In this document: piece after piece, positions 40,719 through 52,802 of the stretch
Position numbering within the stretch: the stretch's first letter is position 1
Layout: each line of letters begins with the position of its first letter
Origin: Linepithema humile
Taxonomy: Eukaryota; Arthropoda; Insecta; Hymenoptera; Formicidae
Assembly: GCF_040581485.1 (NCBI RefSeq)
Contig: NC_090135.1
Span: forward strand, 2,411,001-2,475,000
DNA: 64,000 nucleotides
Direction of reading: 5' to 3'
Made by a program: the position numbers and the translations under genes
Notes under the pieces: model-generated
The model's input: only the letters and a program-made list of their open reading frames with translations
What the model was told of the DNA's origin: nothing
Database searches by the model: none

Positions 40719-41440
40719 CAGTGCTCGGAATTAGTCTGAACATTTCAGCCGATTTCCGTGGTATACGCCTCCTTTCCTCTCCTTACCGCGCGCGCCGCAG
40801 CCGCTAGGGCCAGCGCCGCCGAGCGTTAGGAGCGACACTATCTGATTATGAGTGGGTTCTTTTCCCTATTTATTAAAATTTTTAAAAATGTATTAAAATT
40901 TATTAAAAATAAATTTTTTATTTTTAAATTTATTAAGTGGAAATATTTCAATAGATTTCCACGTCACCCATGAGATACTAATGCTGACGCGTTTTTTTTT
41001 AAATGGTTTCCCCCGTAGACCTATTCCACTAAAGATAAAAATAAATTCTTAATTTAAAAAAAAATATATATGTAAAAGAGATTTTCTTAATTAGATTTTC
41101 TTAGCTTTTTATGAGAATGAACAATTGATGCAATAATGTAGATAAAAACCACTTTTTGAAAAACGTGTCAGTATTAGTACCTCATGGGTGACATAGAAAT
41201 CTATTGAAATATTTCCACTTAATAAATTTAAAAAAAAATTTATTTTTAATAAATTTTAATAAATTTTTTTAAATTTTAATAAATAGGGAGAAGAACCTAC
41301 TCATAGAACCTAATCAGATAGTGCCGCTCCTAACGCTCGGCGGCACTGGCCCTAGCGGCTGCGGCGCGCGCGGTAAGGAGAGGAAAGGAGGCGTATACCA
41401 CGGAAATCGGCTGAAATGTTCAGACTAATTCCGAGCACTG
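40719..41440. mobile_element. hAT-type palindromic MITE, 8-bp duplication TTATAGAT
   Basis: Begins CAGTGCTCGGAATTAGTC and ends GACTAATTCCGAGCACTG. TTATAGAT occurs at 40711-40718 and 41441-41448, while the uninterrupted inverted copy (near 44850) has it once. Nearly the whole 722 bp is palindromic (TTTCCACGTCACCCATGAG mirrored by CTCATGGGTGACATAGAAA). The GC-rich subterminal block holds GCGCGCGCC-type sequence. Confidence 0.9.
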
Positions 41441-41954
41441 TTATAGATAATTTCGATCAGGGACTACGTCGTATGACACGCATTTCAGAAGACACTGTTG
41501 TACTTTCAAGTGAAGTATCTGATATAGATGCTGAAGAATTGTCAGATACAGCATCAGATAAATCAAGTAAAATCAGTGATTTTGAATTTCAATCGTTCTC
41601 AAGTAAAAAAATTGTAAAAGAAAAAATTACGGAAATAGAAGAAGGTATTTATTGTTTGTAAACATGTTTGAAATTCGTAAATTTATACATTTATAATTGA
41701 TATTTTTATTTCGTAGATAATGACGTTCCAAGCAGTTCATCAGAATCAGTTACTTTTAAAAATAACAAAAGTAAAAAAAGTAACAAGCGTAAAGCGACTC
41801 TCTCTCTCTCTGACAAAGCCGATAATTTAAATCCATTGCAAAGAACAAAATTACACAATAATTGTATAGAAAATAATGGTGTAGTATTATTTAACAATTA
41901 AGATTACTTAAAAAACTTTTACAATAATATAACTTAGATTTTCTTATAATAAAT

Positions 41955-41957
41955 AAC

Positions 41958-42044
<87 letters not shown>

Positions 42045-42070
42045 GTTAATAAATAAATAAATTAATAAAT
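41955..42070. repeat. TAAA microsatellite
   Basis: About 27 tandem TAAA units. The complementary TTTA run in the inverted copy is at 44275-44345. Confidence 0.95.
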
Positions 42071-42885
42071 TAAGAATAAATATTTATTTTAGAATGCACT
42101 CAAGTCATTGCTAATACTTGCTATGAACAAGTAAAAGTACTTATACAAAAAAAGATGAATAACATAAAAAAAAGTATTTTATACGATATACGGAAAGGAT
42201 TTGAAGAATTACAAAACAATTTATTATTAAATTTATCACACAAAGATGAAATAAATCCAGTTTCTGCTTTAAAATCAATTATTGGTCTTACATTACCGAT
42301 ATCTATATTAGATGATTTTAATACTTTGGATGCCTCAATAGACGTTGACGAAAAAAAAATGCCTTGGTAATTACTTTTTTAGATTATTTTATTATTTTAT
42401 TTAATATATATATATAAATAAAATATTTTATAGGTTTATATTTTTTACAGCGTACGTTATTTGAGAAATATGTTAATGTAGCTTCAACACACAGAAAGGC
42501 TATACATAATGCTTTATCAGCTGTAATGACTAAAGATGTCCAGATATTATTTACTGCTTTTGGTCGACAAAAAAATGAAACAAAAAAATTAAACTTCAGC
42601 AAAACGAAAATTTATAGCTTACTTATGGGTATGCGTTATTTCAGTTTCTATTAAATTAATATTAATTATTAATTGACATATTTTATAATGTAAGAATAAA
42701 AAATTATTTGATAGATATTCTTGTAAGTAAATTTGGAACTAAGGAAGAAAGAGAAATAAATTCTATCATGAGTTGATGGTTTTCGGGAGCAGTAGATTGG
42801 TGCGGAGGTCGCAAAGAAAGAGAAAATGTTGAAAAAATGTGAATTAGTTAATTATGTTTTAACTACAATTATTCATATATTTAAT

Positions 42886-43285
42886 TACCCATGTGGGAAA
42901 TGACTACCGGCGAGATAATGGCCCAGTACCGATTTCTGGTACTGAGTATTGGCGCGTTACTAGATGCCAGTACTGATGTGGTGCTGGAGAAATACTGGGA
43001 TGATAGAATTGGGCCAAGACTCGAATTACAGTACTACTTTGGTACAGGATTCCAGTATTGCTGCAGTATCGATTTCCAGTAGTGCTGCAGTATCGATTTC
43101 CATTATTGTTACGGTATTAAATCAGTACCGATTTTCAACATAACAGTACTAAAAATCAGTACCAATCCCCAATACAGTAACAGTATTAAATATCTGTACC
43201 GATTTCAAATACTATTATAGTATCAAAAATCAATACTGATTCTTAATACTGTAACAATATTTAAGATCAGTATCAATTTCCAATA
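42886..43285. repeat. CACTA end with CAGTAC/GTACTG subterminal repeats (palindrome loop)
   Basis: Starts CCCATGTGGGAAATGACTACC, then carries dense CAGTACC, GGTACTG and CAGTATT motifs. The same sequence is at 55359-55720 (plus) and 49540-49723 (minus). It separates the two inverted accessory genes. Repeated short motifs next to the terminus are typical binding sites for CACTA transposase. Confidence 0.7.
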
Positions 43286-43478
43286 ATTATTATCAATTTT
43301 GTGCGCGATAATCAAATTAAATTACAGTATTATTATTAGAATTATTTATTATACACATATAAAATCAATTAATTGACATTAATAAAACATTATTAAATTG
43401 ACCTAATCAAACAGATGAGTATTATTTTTCATATTAAAAATAATTTTCTCTTATCTATAATATAACATAATTAATTAA

Positions 43479-44294
43479 TTAATTCACATTTTTTCCAACA
43501 TTTTCTCTTTCTTTGCGACCTCCGCACCGATCTACTGCTCCCGAAAACCATCGACTCATGGAAGAATTTATTTCTCTTTCTTCCTTAGTTCCAAATTTAC
43601 TTACGAGAATATCTATCAAATAATTTTTTATTCTTACATTATAAAATATATCAATTGATAATTAATATTAATTTAATAGAAGCTGAAATAACGCATACCC
43701 ATAAGTAAGCTATAAATTTTCGTTTTGCTGAAGTTTAATTTTTTTGTTTCATTTTTTTGTCGACCAAAAGCAGTAAATAATATCTGGACATCTTTAGTCA
43801 TTACAGCTGATAAAGCATTATGTATAGCTTTTCTGTGTGTTGAAGCTACATCAACATATTTTTCAAATAACGTACGCTGTAAAAAATATAAACCTATAAA
43901 ATATTTTATTTATATATATATTAAATAAAATATTAAAATAATCTAAAAAAATTAATTACCAAGGCATTTTTTTTTTCGTCAACGTCCATTGAGGCATCCA
44001 AAGTATCAAAATCATCTAATATAGATATCGGTAATGTAAAACCAATAATTTGTTTTAAAGCAGAAACTGGATTCATTTCATCTTTGTGTGATAAATTTAA
44101 TAATAAATTGTTTTGTAATTCTTCAAATCCTTTCCGTATATCGTATAAAATACTTTTTTTTATGTTATCCATCTTTTTTTGTATAAGTACTTTTACTTGT
44201 TCATAGCAAGCATTAGCAATGACTTGAGTGCATTCTAAAATAGAAAAACAAATAAGTATTTATTCTTAATTTATTAATTTATTTATTTATTAAC

Positions 44295-44341
<47 letters not shown>

Positions 44342-45316
44342 GTTATTTATTATAAGAAAATCTAAGTTATATTATTGTAAAATTTTTTTAAGTAATCTTA
44401 ATTGTTAAATAATACTACACCATTATTTTCTATACAATTATTGTGTAATTTTGTTCTTTGCACAGGATTTAAATTTTCGGCTTTGTCAGAGAGAGAGAGA
44501 GTCGCTTTACGCTTGTTACTTTTTTTACTTTTGTTATTTTTAAAAGTAACTGATTCTGATGAACTGCTTGGAACGTCATTATCTACGAAATAAAAATATC
44601 AATTATAAATGTATAAATTTACGAATTTCAAACATGTTTACAAACAATAAATACCTTCTTCTATTTCCGTAATTTTTTCTTTTACAATTTTTTGACTTGA
44701 AAACGATTGAAATTCTAAATCACTGATATTACTTGATTTATCTGATGCTGTATCTGACAATTCTTCAGCATCTATATCAGATACTTCACTTGAAAGTACA
44801 ACAGTGTCTTCTGTAATGCGTGTCATACGACGTAGTCCCTGATCGAAATTATCTATAATATAACGTAAATAATTCAATGCATTTTTTATTTTACTTTTTT
44901 TAACTTGTACTTACTAGCATTTTTCATTAATTTAACAGGATATTTCTTCCATGTTAATTCTGGAGTTTTATTTTCTTTACTCCATTCTTGTACTTTATCG
45001 TACTCTAATTTTGGCGGATATTTGCAAAACCATGTGCGTTTAAGTTTTAATAACCATTCTTTTGGTACAAGATCTATACATAATTTTTTATCTTGACGCC
45101 GAATACTAGTAAAGCAGACGACTACGTGCGTAACATTATCACTTAGTTCAGTTCTATATAAATTACATAAATAATAAATTACGATTATTTTTCTTTATTG
45201 GTAAAAAAAGCTTTTAAGTCAATAATATTACGTATTTTATTTTGAAAATTAACAATAACATAATTACCAATAAATTGAAAAAATACGTGTACTCACAAAT
45301 ATGAAAAATCATTCAT
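43479..45316 (-). CDS. CACTA accessory protein, 7 exons, intact (401 aa)
   Basis: Exons: 45316-45297, 45153-44915, 44852-44655, 44582-44421, 44234-43960, 43876-43699, 43612-43479. Every intron has GT/AG ends, and the joined frame is open from MNDFSYL to TAA. Exon 2 encodes a small N-terminal domain (VVVCFTSIRRQDKKLCIDLVP; TWFCKYPPKLEYDKV; WKKYPVKLMKNA). Exons 3-4 are acidic and basic low complexity (SDIDAEELSDTASDK; KSKKSNKRK). Exons 5-7 form a helical domain ending RWFSGAVDRCGGRKERENV. This architecture matches insect proteins with a DUF4806-like C-terminus that accompany CACTA-type transposases, by memory. It is divergent from nothing nearby except its own inverted copy, and lies downstream of the transposase on the same strand. 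Confidence 0.78.
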
Positions 45317-45616
45317 GGTTGATGCGAATTATAGCACTGCACTGCACTAGACTTAATAATACACTGGACTAAAATATAGTTTTACTTTTTGTCACGTAAA
45401 TTAAAATATACAAGAAAAATATACAGTTATACGCTTTGACACATAACAGCAATGATGCCAGAATGAGGTTCCGCAGTCAACAAACAAATGCATATACAGA
45501 AACTATCGATAGCGAAATCGAAATGTATTGAAATATTTATTTATACGGTAATAAAAAATTAAATGTACATATTGATTACATTTATGTACATTTATTAAAA
45601 TATTTACAAACATTTA

Positions 45617-47850
45617 CAAACTAAAAAAATTTAAGCGTGTAATAATTTTGTACAATACGTAATATTCTTAATGTTTAAAAGTACGCATTTATGTTTAATT
45701 TCTTTAACATGAAAAACGCAACGGTATTTGCTTAAATTAACTTGCCATAAACCGACATTAGATGATTTATAAGGATAGTTAAAAACATCTCTTGTATCAT
45801 AATATAACGATCCTTTTAGTGATAACTTTTCTTGATTTAAAACATCATTTTTTAACGAATAAATTTTATCAATTTGTATGATATTGCCATTTTTTAGTTG
45901 TACAACGTTATTAGGAGATGTATTTGTGATAATCATTTCATTCCATGTTATACTTTTAAATATTATTTTTGTCATATGATTGCCTAAATAAATTGATTTT
46001 TTTTAACATAATCTGTAACTGATATAGATTGAACAATCTTTATATTAGTATTTAAATTAATTTCTTTTAAACGATTTGCAACTTGACTTAAAGGATTATT
46101 TGGTGTACGAACTAATTTTTTTAAAGTCATCAAAAAATTTTCAAATGGAAATGCCGAAAATGATGTCAATGAACATCCTATATGAGTTACATCATCTGCT
46201 ATATGAATTAAATTATGAAAATTAATACTTTGAATATGAGAACCATAAAATTTAGGCAACAAACGAAAAAATAATATTAATAATTTTTTTGCATTTTCTG
46301 CGTTTAATATTGCCAAATCATCACTACATAATAATCGACATGCTACATATAAAAGAGAAAAGTGCTTATATTTATCAGTTGGAAGAACATGACGAAGTAC
46401 TAATATACCACTGTATAACAGAAAGAAACGAAATTGTGTCGCTTTCCAATTTTTTAAGTTACCAATATCAAAAGTTTTTCTTTGGAATTCTGAGGGAATT
46501 TGACCAGATAAACCATGGAGTAAATTGCTTAATAATAATCGATTTCGTGGCCCAATACCACTATTCTTGGGACCACCGAATACAATATTGTTTAATAAAG
46601 TTTTTGTTAAAAAAAACTAAAAAAAAAAAAAAAAAAAAAAATAAAAAAAAAAAATTTAAAAATAAAATTATTAATTATTAATTATTATTTTATTTTTTTT
46701 AAACTTTTTAAAAACTTTAAAACCTAACACTTTAATATTATATATTTTATCTGACAATTTAATTTTATTGGTCATTAAACTTAATAGTTCTTCTATAAAT
46801 TCATTTAAAAACTCCGTTGGTGATTTTGGTTTAGATTCACCGTGATATATAGCAACAACTTGCGGTTTGACAATGTATTTCTTATCATGTAACATAATCA
46901 ATATAGGCCAAAATTGTTGTTTTGAATTTTTATAAATTTGTACACCGTCGATGTTAACAAAAATTTCAATTACATCTTTTACATATACTTTAGGATTTAT
47001 CATCAATTTAAGAGCTTTTTCTAAACCAAAATAAATGTAAGTACCAAACGATCCATTAGCACTTAACATAAATTTAGCAACATTTCTGGAATTTTTAGTT
47101 TGCAGAAATGTTGCAGCTGTTTTTGGAAATTCGTCATGTTCAGTTTTCAAAATACATAATAACTCAGATAACATTTTGTTATTGAGACATGCAACATTTT
47201 TAACAGACCAATCAAGTATCTTTTGTTTAAAAGAAATATTTTGATCTAATTTTTCTAATTGTTCTTCGACTTCGTTGTCGTGACATAATTCTTCACTTGA
47301 TGAAGATGATGTAATTTCATTATCAAAGATGCTAAAGAATTGAAGATTATACTTATTTAAATAGAAAAATATATTTAATATTCAAAAAGATTATTTATTA
47401 TTATTATTTGTTTATTTATTTATTATTTATTATTCATTTATTTATTTTTTTAATAATAAATCCAAAAATTTCATCAAAATTAATCATTACGTTGTTAAAA
47501 AGTATAAATTGTATTAACAGATAATTTCAATATCATCATCAAATAATGATGAACAGATAATTTTATCATCAAATATGTAAAATATTTTAAATTATAAATA
47601 TGTGTGCAATTACTTGGTATTTCTATTATCATGAGATAATGCTGAAGAAGAAGGCAAAATTTGTGCACGTTGTTTTTCAACTTCACTTTCGGTCACCCAA
47701 ACATTGTCAGATTGTAACTGATTTTTTTGATTCTCGTTTTCATATATTTCATTATCATCCGATGATGACGATATCGATGATGATGATATAGTCTTTAGTT
47801 TCTTTAAATCTCGATATTTTTTGGTATAAAAGTACTTCCTTTTCAGCATT
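45617..47850 (-). pseudogene. CACTA-type transposase, second family, broken
   Basis: Exon 1 (47849 to about 47612) encodes MLKRKYFYTKKYRDLKK and a Ser/Asp-rich region. After acceptor TTCTTTAG, exon 2 (from 47331) encodes SANGSFGTYIYFGLEKAL, VYVKDVIEIFVNIDGVQIYKNS (first Asp region) and YHGESKPKSPTEFLNEFIEELL. At 46730-46610 the frame runs into a poly-A-rich block, and the segment with the second Asp motif and the CERC zinc pair is missing. It resumes in GIGPRNRLLLSNL, NWKATQFRFFLLYSGILVL, FSAFPFENFLMTLKKLVR and a C-terminal domain to 45631. Several stops and frame changes make it a pseudogene. A partial inverted copy is at 57565-58826. Confidence 0.82.
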
Positions 47851-48189
47851 TTCTACTAAATTTTTACCACTGGATATAGCTGTAACTATGAGTTATAAAA
47901 TTGATAAAATTGCAATTAAAAAATTATTTTCCATAATATAAAAAAAAAGAGAGAATTTGACAACTAGTAAAAATGATAAATAATAGAGTTATCACTCACA
48001 ATAACTGTTATTACTCCGTTTCTCGGCCAATTATTAAGTTTATCTAAGTTTATCCGTTTTGTTAATAACGCAATGGACTAGAATATAGTTTTACTTTCTG
48101 TCACATTAAAATATACAACGGTTATACTTTTTAACACTGCCTCCTATGATGTATACTAAGTATTCGATGTTCATCTTTTGCCAATTTTA

Positions 48190-48720
48190 GTGCTAAAAAA
48201 TTTACCGGTATTGTACCATTTCGGTACTGGCATTTAACGCTCTTCTTTTGCCAATTCCAGTACGGGCACAGTACCTTGAATTTACCGGCAGTATACCGTT
48301 TCGGTACTGTAATTTGACATTTCTTTTACTAATTTTTGTACAGGTATAGTACAAAAAAATCCACCGGCAATATACCATTTCGGTACTGGCATTTAACGCT
48401 CTTCTTTTGCCAATTCCAGTACGGGCACAGTACCTTGAATTTACCGGCAGTATACCGTTTCGGTACTGTAATTTGACATTTCTTTTACTAATTTTTGTAC
48501 AGGTATAGTACAAAAAAAAACCACCGGCAATGTACCATTTCGGTACTGGCATTCAACGCTCTCTTTTTGCCAATTTCAGTACGGGCACAGTACCTTGAAT
48601 TTACCGGCAGTATACCGTCTCGGTACTTGACATTTGACATTTTCTTTTATTAATTTTTGTACAGATACAGTACCGTAAATTTACCGGCAGTATACCATTT
48701 CAGTACCATTATTCAATACC
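48190..48720. repeat. 160-bp tandem repeat carrying GTACTG motifs
   Basis: TACCATTTCGGTACTGGCATT recurs at 48214, 48373 and 48533 (periods 159 and 160), with a partial fourth unit. Each unit has several CAGTAC/GGTACTG/GTACAGG motifs. It matches 56200-56420 in inverse orientation and is probably the subterminal region of the CACTA family. Confidence 0.82.
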
Positions 48721-48959
48721 GATTTAGATAATGGGTTAGTACTAAACCATTGTTATTTTAATACTGGTTTTGTACTATTCCAGTACCGAAATGTAAAACC
48801 CGTTTTTCGGTACTGGATCTGTATCTCGCCAGTATCTAATACTAGTCTAATACTATATATATAATACTATATAATATAATAATACTAGTCTAATAATAAT
48901 AATAATAATAATAATAAATATAATAATACTAGTCTAATACTATATATCTAATACTATAG

Positions 48960-49735
48960 TATCAATTTTGTGTGCGATAATCAAATTAAATTACAGTATT
49001 ATTATTAGAATTATTTATTATACACATATAAAATAAATTAATTACATTATAAAATATATCAATTAATAATTAATATAAAATATTTTATTTATTAAATAAA
49101 ATATTAAAACAATCTAAAAAAATTAATTACCAAGACCTCAACGTCCATTGAAGCATCCAAAATATTAAAATCATCTAATATAGATATCGGTAATGTAAGT
49201 TCAATAATCTGTTTTAAAGCAGAAACTGGATTCATTTCATCTTGATAATAACGATGGTGATGATATAGTCTTTAGTTTCTTTAAATCTTGATATTTTTTG
49301 GTGTAAAAGTACTTCTTTTTCAGCATTTTCTATTCAATGTTTACCACTGGATATAGCTGTAATTATGAGTTATGAAATTGATATAATTGCAATTAAAAAA
49401 TTATTTTCCATAATACAAAAAAAAGAGAGAATTTGACAACTAGTAAAAATGATAAATAACAGAATTATCACTCACAATAACTGTTATTACTCCGTTTCTC
49501 GGCCAATTATTCAAGGTTCTCTTTTTAAAAAAATCGGTACTGCAGCAATACTGGAATTCTGTACCAAAGTAGTACTATAATTCGAGTTTTAGCCCAATTC
49601 TATGATCCCAGTATTTTTCCAGTACCACATCAGTACTGGCATCTAGTAATGCGCCAATACTCAGTATCAGGAATCGGTACTGGGCCATTATCTCGCCGGT
49701 AGTCGTCCCACATGGGATGTGAACATATTCATTTA
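48960..49735. mobile_element. Internally deleted CACTA derivative
   Basis: Pieces of the accessory gene exon 5 (49138-49245, homologous to 43970-44080) are joined directly to the start of the transposase gene (49246-49350) and its upstream flank. It ends at the subterminal repeat and CCCATGTGGGA terminus near 49713-49723 (minus strand). Such fusions are typical of non-autonomous derivatives. Confidence 0.7.
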
Positions 49736-49739
49736 TTTT

Positions 49740-50340
49740 TCCTTTTTGGAGTTTTATTGACATAAATTCAAAATATTTTTATGTTTATGTTGAATTTAAT
49801 TCGATACAGCATATTGGAATTTTAAACTAAAAGAACTTTAATCAGATTAAATAAAACTGTATGCTTGTAAATACAATATTATACTATACATATAATAAAT
49901 ACAATATTGTTTCTTTCATGCGTGCACTTTCTCTTCTTAACATACTATTATTCATGAATTCATAAAATAAAAATAAATAAGAAATGATTTTTATTCTGTA
50001 ACCGACAAGTTAAAATAAACGCCAATACAAAACAATGTTAAAAATATTACAAAACGATTGAAAGAGTTTCAATTGAAAAAAGAAATGCTCATAAAAAGTC
50101 AATATTTGTGTTAAAAGAATTTTGCTTTTGATTGAGCACATATTGGACTAATCAAGATTGGACAACAAATGTGCTGAGTTGATAAAAAATAAATGGTATT
50201 GGATAACATATTAATTAACAATATTTGATACATTACTTATATATACTTATTTATAGCTGAGAAATCTTTCATTATAATAGTCGAACTATCTATGATACAA
50301 TACAAATTAATTGCTTTCTTTTATTTTATTTAATATATTT
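49740..50340. other. No gene recognised
   Basis: AT-rich sequence with no convincing ORF or repeat. Confidence 0.45.
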
Positions 50341-50346
50341 AGAAAC

Positions 50347-50620
50347 ATCAAGAGACACGGTAGTGTCTCGCGCCTAGTTCACGTGCAGCGCGAGACCGAA
50401 CGTGTATCTTTACGCGAGCCCAATGAGCCCAGAGAGCCGAGATTATCGGAACTCAATAATGCCTGGGCCGATCGAGTTGATAATAGCCTCAATCGATAAT
50501 GCATACCCAAAATATATAATAAAAGCATGCTTGTTTTCACTCTACGTGTTCTATTATAAATAAACATATAAAAGTCTAAAGTTTGGAATGTCAAAAAATT
50601 ATTATTAATTTTCTAGGATA
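50347..50620. repeat. Dispersed repeat of about 275 bp, copy 2
   Basis: Homologous to 37719-37992 (same start ATCAAGAGACACGGTAGTG). It ends exactly where the LTR fragment begins. Confidence 0.7.
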
Positions 50621-50760
50621 TGTTGTGGGTTCAGAGAACCACAACCAATTATTAATTATATTAAAATATATATATATTAATAAAATATAATTATATAAGA
50701 ATATCTATTACATATCAGATTAAGATATCAGATATATCTGATAAAATATATATAAAATAT
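50621..50760 (-). mobile_element. LTR fragment related to the solo LTR at 1712-2314
   Basis: TGTTGTGGGTTCAGAGAACC followed by ACAACCAATTATTAAT and AT-rich sequence is the reverse complement of the last 140 bp of that solo LTR, with substitutions. Confidence 0.7.
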
Positions 50761-50879
50761 ATATATATATAAATGAAAAATAAATATTTTTCCATTTCTC
50801 GCGATTCTTCGATATATTTATATTGTATTACTGATTTATGTTTTTATTTTTTAGCAAATCTGAATAAGTAATACAGACA

Positions 50880-51280
50880 AGGTACTTTGCTAACGAAACA
50901 AGGTTGCTTTCTTAAGATAGCAAATATGCTTCGCAAATAACATGTATTGTTAATGCAGCAAAAATATTTTATTAATATAGCAAAGTTACTTCGCTCATAT
51001 AGTTAAACTGCATTGTTAAATCAATAAATGTTTTTGCTAGTATAACAAATTTATTTTGCTCTTACAATCAGAATAAATTGTTAATTCCTTAAAAGTATTT
51101 TTCTGATCTAGTAAATCTTGTTTTGTTCATATATCAAAATTATGTTGGTAATATAACAAAAGTGCTTTAATGGTAGAACAGAAATCATTTTGTTTTTATA
51201 GCTAAATAATTTGTCAATTAACCAAAATTATTTTTCAACTAATAAAATTAGTATTCTTAACAAATCTCATTGCTATCCGT
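50880..51280. repeat. Degenerate tandem repeat, about 66-bp period
   Basis: Units start near 50887, 50947, 51013, 51078, 51145 and 51211 with TTG(C/T/G)TAA-like openings, followed by ATAGCAAA/ATAACAAA and TTTTGCTC-type motifs. Identity between units is low, about 60% by eye, so it is an old array. No gene was recognised from 51281 to 51860. Confidence 0.6.
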
Positions 51281-51824
51281 ATAATAACTGATGAAATTTG
51301 CTAAGACAACATAAAATATGCTGTGCCAGCAAATTATTCTCCATGCATGAATAATAATTTGCTCTTCACTATATGACTCGCTTGAGCGGAGCGAAGAATG
51401 AAGATGATGTCAGTGTTACTAGAGTCCGGCGCGCAGAGATAAGATACGGCGGCCGACAGCGGAGCACCAGTATAAACAATCTCACTTATAAGACAGAATA
51501 AAATTTTAGCTTAATATTTTATAATAATTAAATTCTTAATTTTTAATCCTTCACGCATTAATTATTGAATATAATAACAATAATAATAATATAATTTAAA
51601 TAGTAAATAATAAATAAAAATGAATAGTATATTGTTCCCTTATCTGACAATTATGGTAGTAGAATATTCGATGGTTTCTTTTTCCGTCTCGCTCCAGTTA
51701 TAACTTATCTCCAATAATCTTCATTTTGCACACTTAATTGTAGTTTGGGACAAGGAAATTAATTAATTAATTGATTATTAATAGTTTTCAAATCCAATTT
51801 ATATTTTACTTGTATATTATAATT

Positions 51825-51862
<38 letters not shown>

Positions 51863-51865
<3 letters not shown>

Positions 51866-52323
51866 GGTGTCTCACGTAACTTGTCCCACCGGGAACTGGG
51901 AGGTAGATGGGATTGAAATAAATATAAAAGTCCTTTACCGTTTTACGATATTCGCAATAATAAACGAGATATTAATTTTTACATTTGGACTAATGAGAGC
52001 GTGTCGAGAGAAGCGCTCAAGCCGCTCGAGGTCTAGCCCGGCCTAGTCTATCATACATTGACTGCTGGAGGCGCGTTTGAGAGGCAAGAGGGGAAACGCG
52101 CCGTGGCTCGGCGCCCGGCTCACGTCTCGCCGCACCGCGCCGAGCCGGGCTAGACCTCGAGCGGCTGGAGCGCTTCTCTCAACGCGCTCTCATTAGTCTA
52201 AATGTAAAAATTAATATCTTGTTTATTATTGCGAATATCGTAAAACGGTAAAGGACTTTTATATTTATTTCAATCCCATCTACCTCCCAGTTTCCGGTGG
52301 GACAAGTTACGCGGGACACCCTG
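51863..52323. mobile_element. Palindromic MITE, ACAGGGTGTC ends (A)
   Basis: Starts CAGGGTGTCTCACGTAACTT and ends with GTTACGCGGGACACCCTG; about 460 bp with long inverted arms (AAGTCCTTTACCGTTTTACG mirrored). TA repeats flank it. Confidence 0.85.
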
Positions 52324-52337
52324 TATATATATATATA

Positions 52338-52798
52338 CAGGGTGTCTGGCAATAATCGCCCCACCGGTCATATACAGGTAGAGGAGGTCAAATCGAGTAG
52401 AAAAGTCCTTTACCATTTTTTAATTTTCATAATAAGTACTGAGTAATTAACGAAAAAAGATCGGCGAATCCGCGCGAGTAAAGCGCGCGCGGTGAGAAGG
52501 ACGTCCCACTGCTACGCGATCACTAGGACACAAGGATCTAGCGTTACGCGCCGCTCGTATGTTGCCATTGTCATTTGTAGAGCGCTCCTCCCAACGCTTC
52601 ATCGCGCGCCTAGTGATCGCATAGCAGTGGGATGTCCTTCTCACCGCGCGCGCTTTACTCGCGCGGATTCGCCGATCTTTTTTCGTTAATTACTCAGTAC
52701 TTATTATGAAAATTAAAAAATGGTAAAGGACTTTTCTACTCGATTTGACCTCCTCTACCTGTATATGACCGGTGGGGCGATTATTGCCAGACACCCTG
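52338..52798. mobile_element. Palindromic MITE, ACAGGGTGTC ends (B)
   Basis: Starts CAGGGTGTCTGGCAATAATC and ends with its mirror; arms of about 200 bp (AAGATCGGCGAATCCGCGCG mirrored). Adjacent to MITE A across a short TATA run. Confidence 0.85.
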
Positions 52799-52802
52799 TA
52801 TA

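Larger units (their letters stand above)
40517..42845 (+). pseudogene. Inverted, damaged copy of the CACTA accessory gene
   Basis: Homologous exon by exon to the minus-strand gene at 43479-45316, but in opposite orientation. It lacks the first exon and the start of exon 2. It carries a 722-bp MITE at the acceptor of exon 3 and has a TGA (MS*WFSGAV, near 42773) where the other copy has an Arg codon. Recognisable exons are 40517-40655, 41447-41646, 41718-41880, 42091-42366, 42451-42627 and 42716-42840. The TAAA microsatellite at 41955-42050 lies in an intron in both copies. Confidence 0.82.

Noticed and set aside
46600..46665. Poly-A run as the tail of a retrotransposed sequence
   Set aside because: No LINE or processed gene adjoins it and no target duplication is visible; it replaces a deleted transposase segment.
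46289..46681. 130-codon plus-strand ORF ending in poly-Lys
   Set aside because: Antisense to the transposase exon (minus strand reads FRFFLLYSG) and extended by a poly-A run.
48202..48552. 116-codon ORF with internal repeat
   Set aside because: It is the 160-bp subterminal repeat read in an open frame, with no start context and two-fold redundancy.
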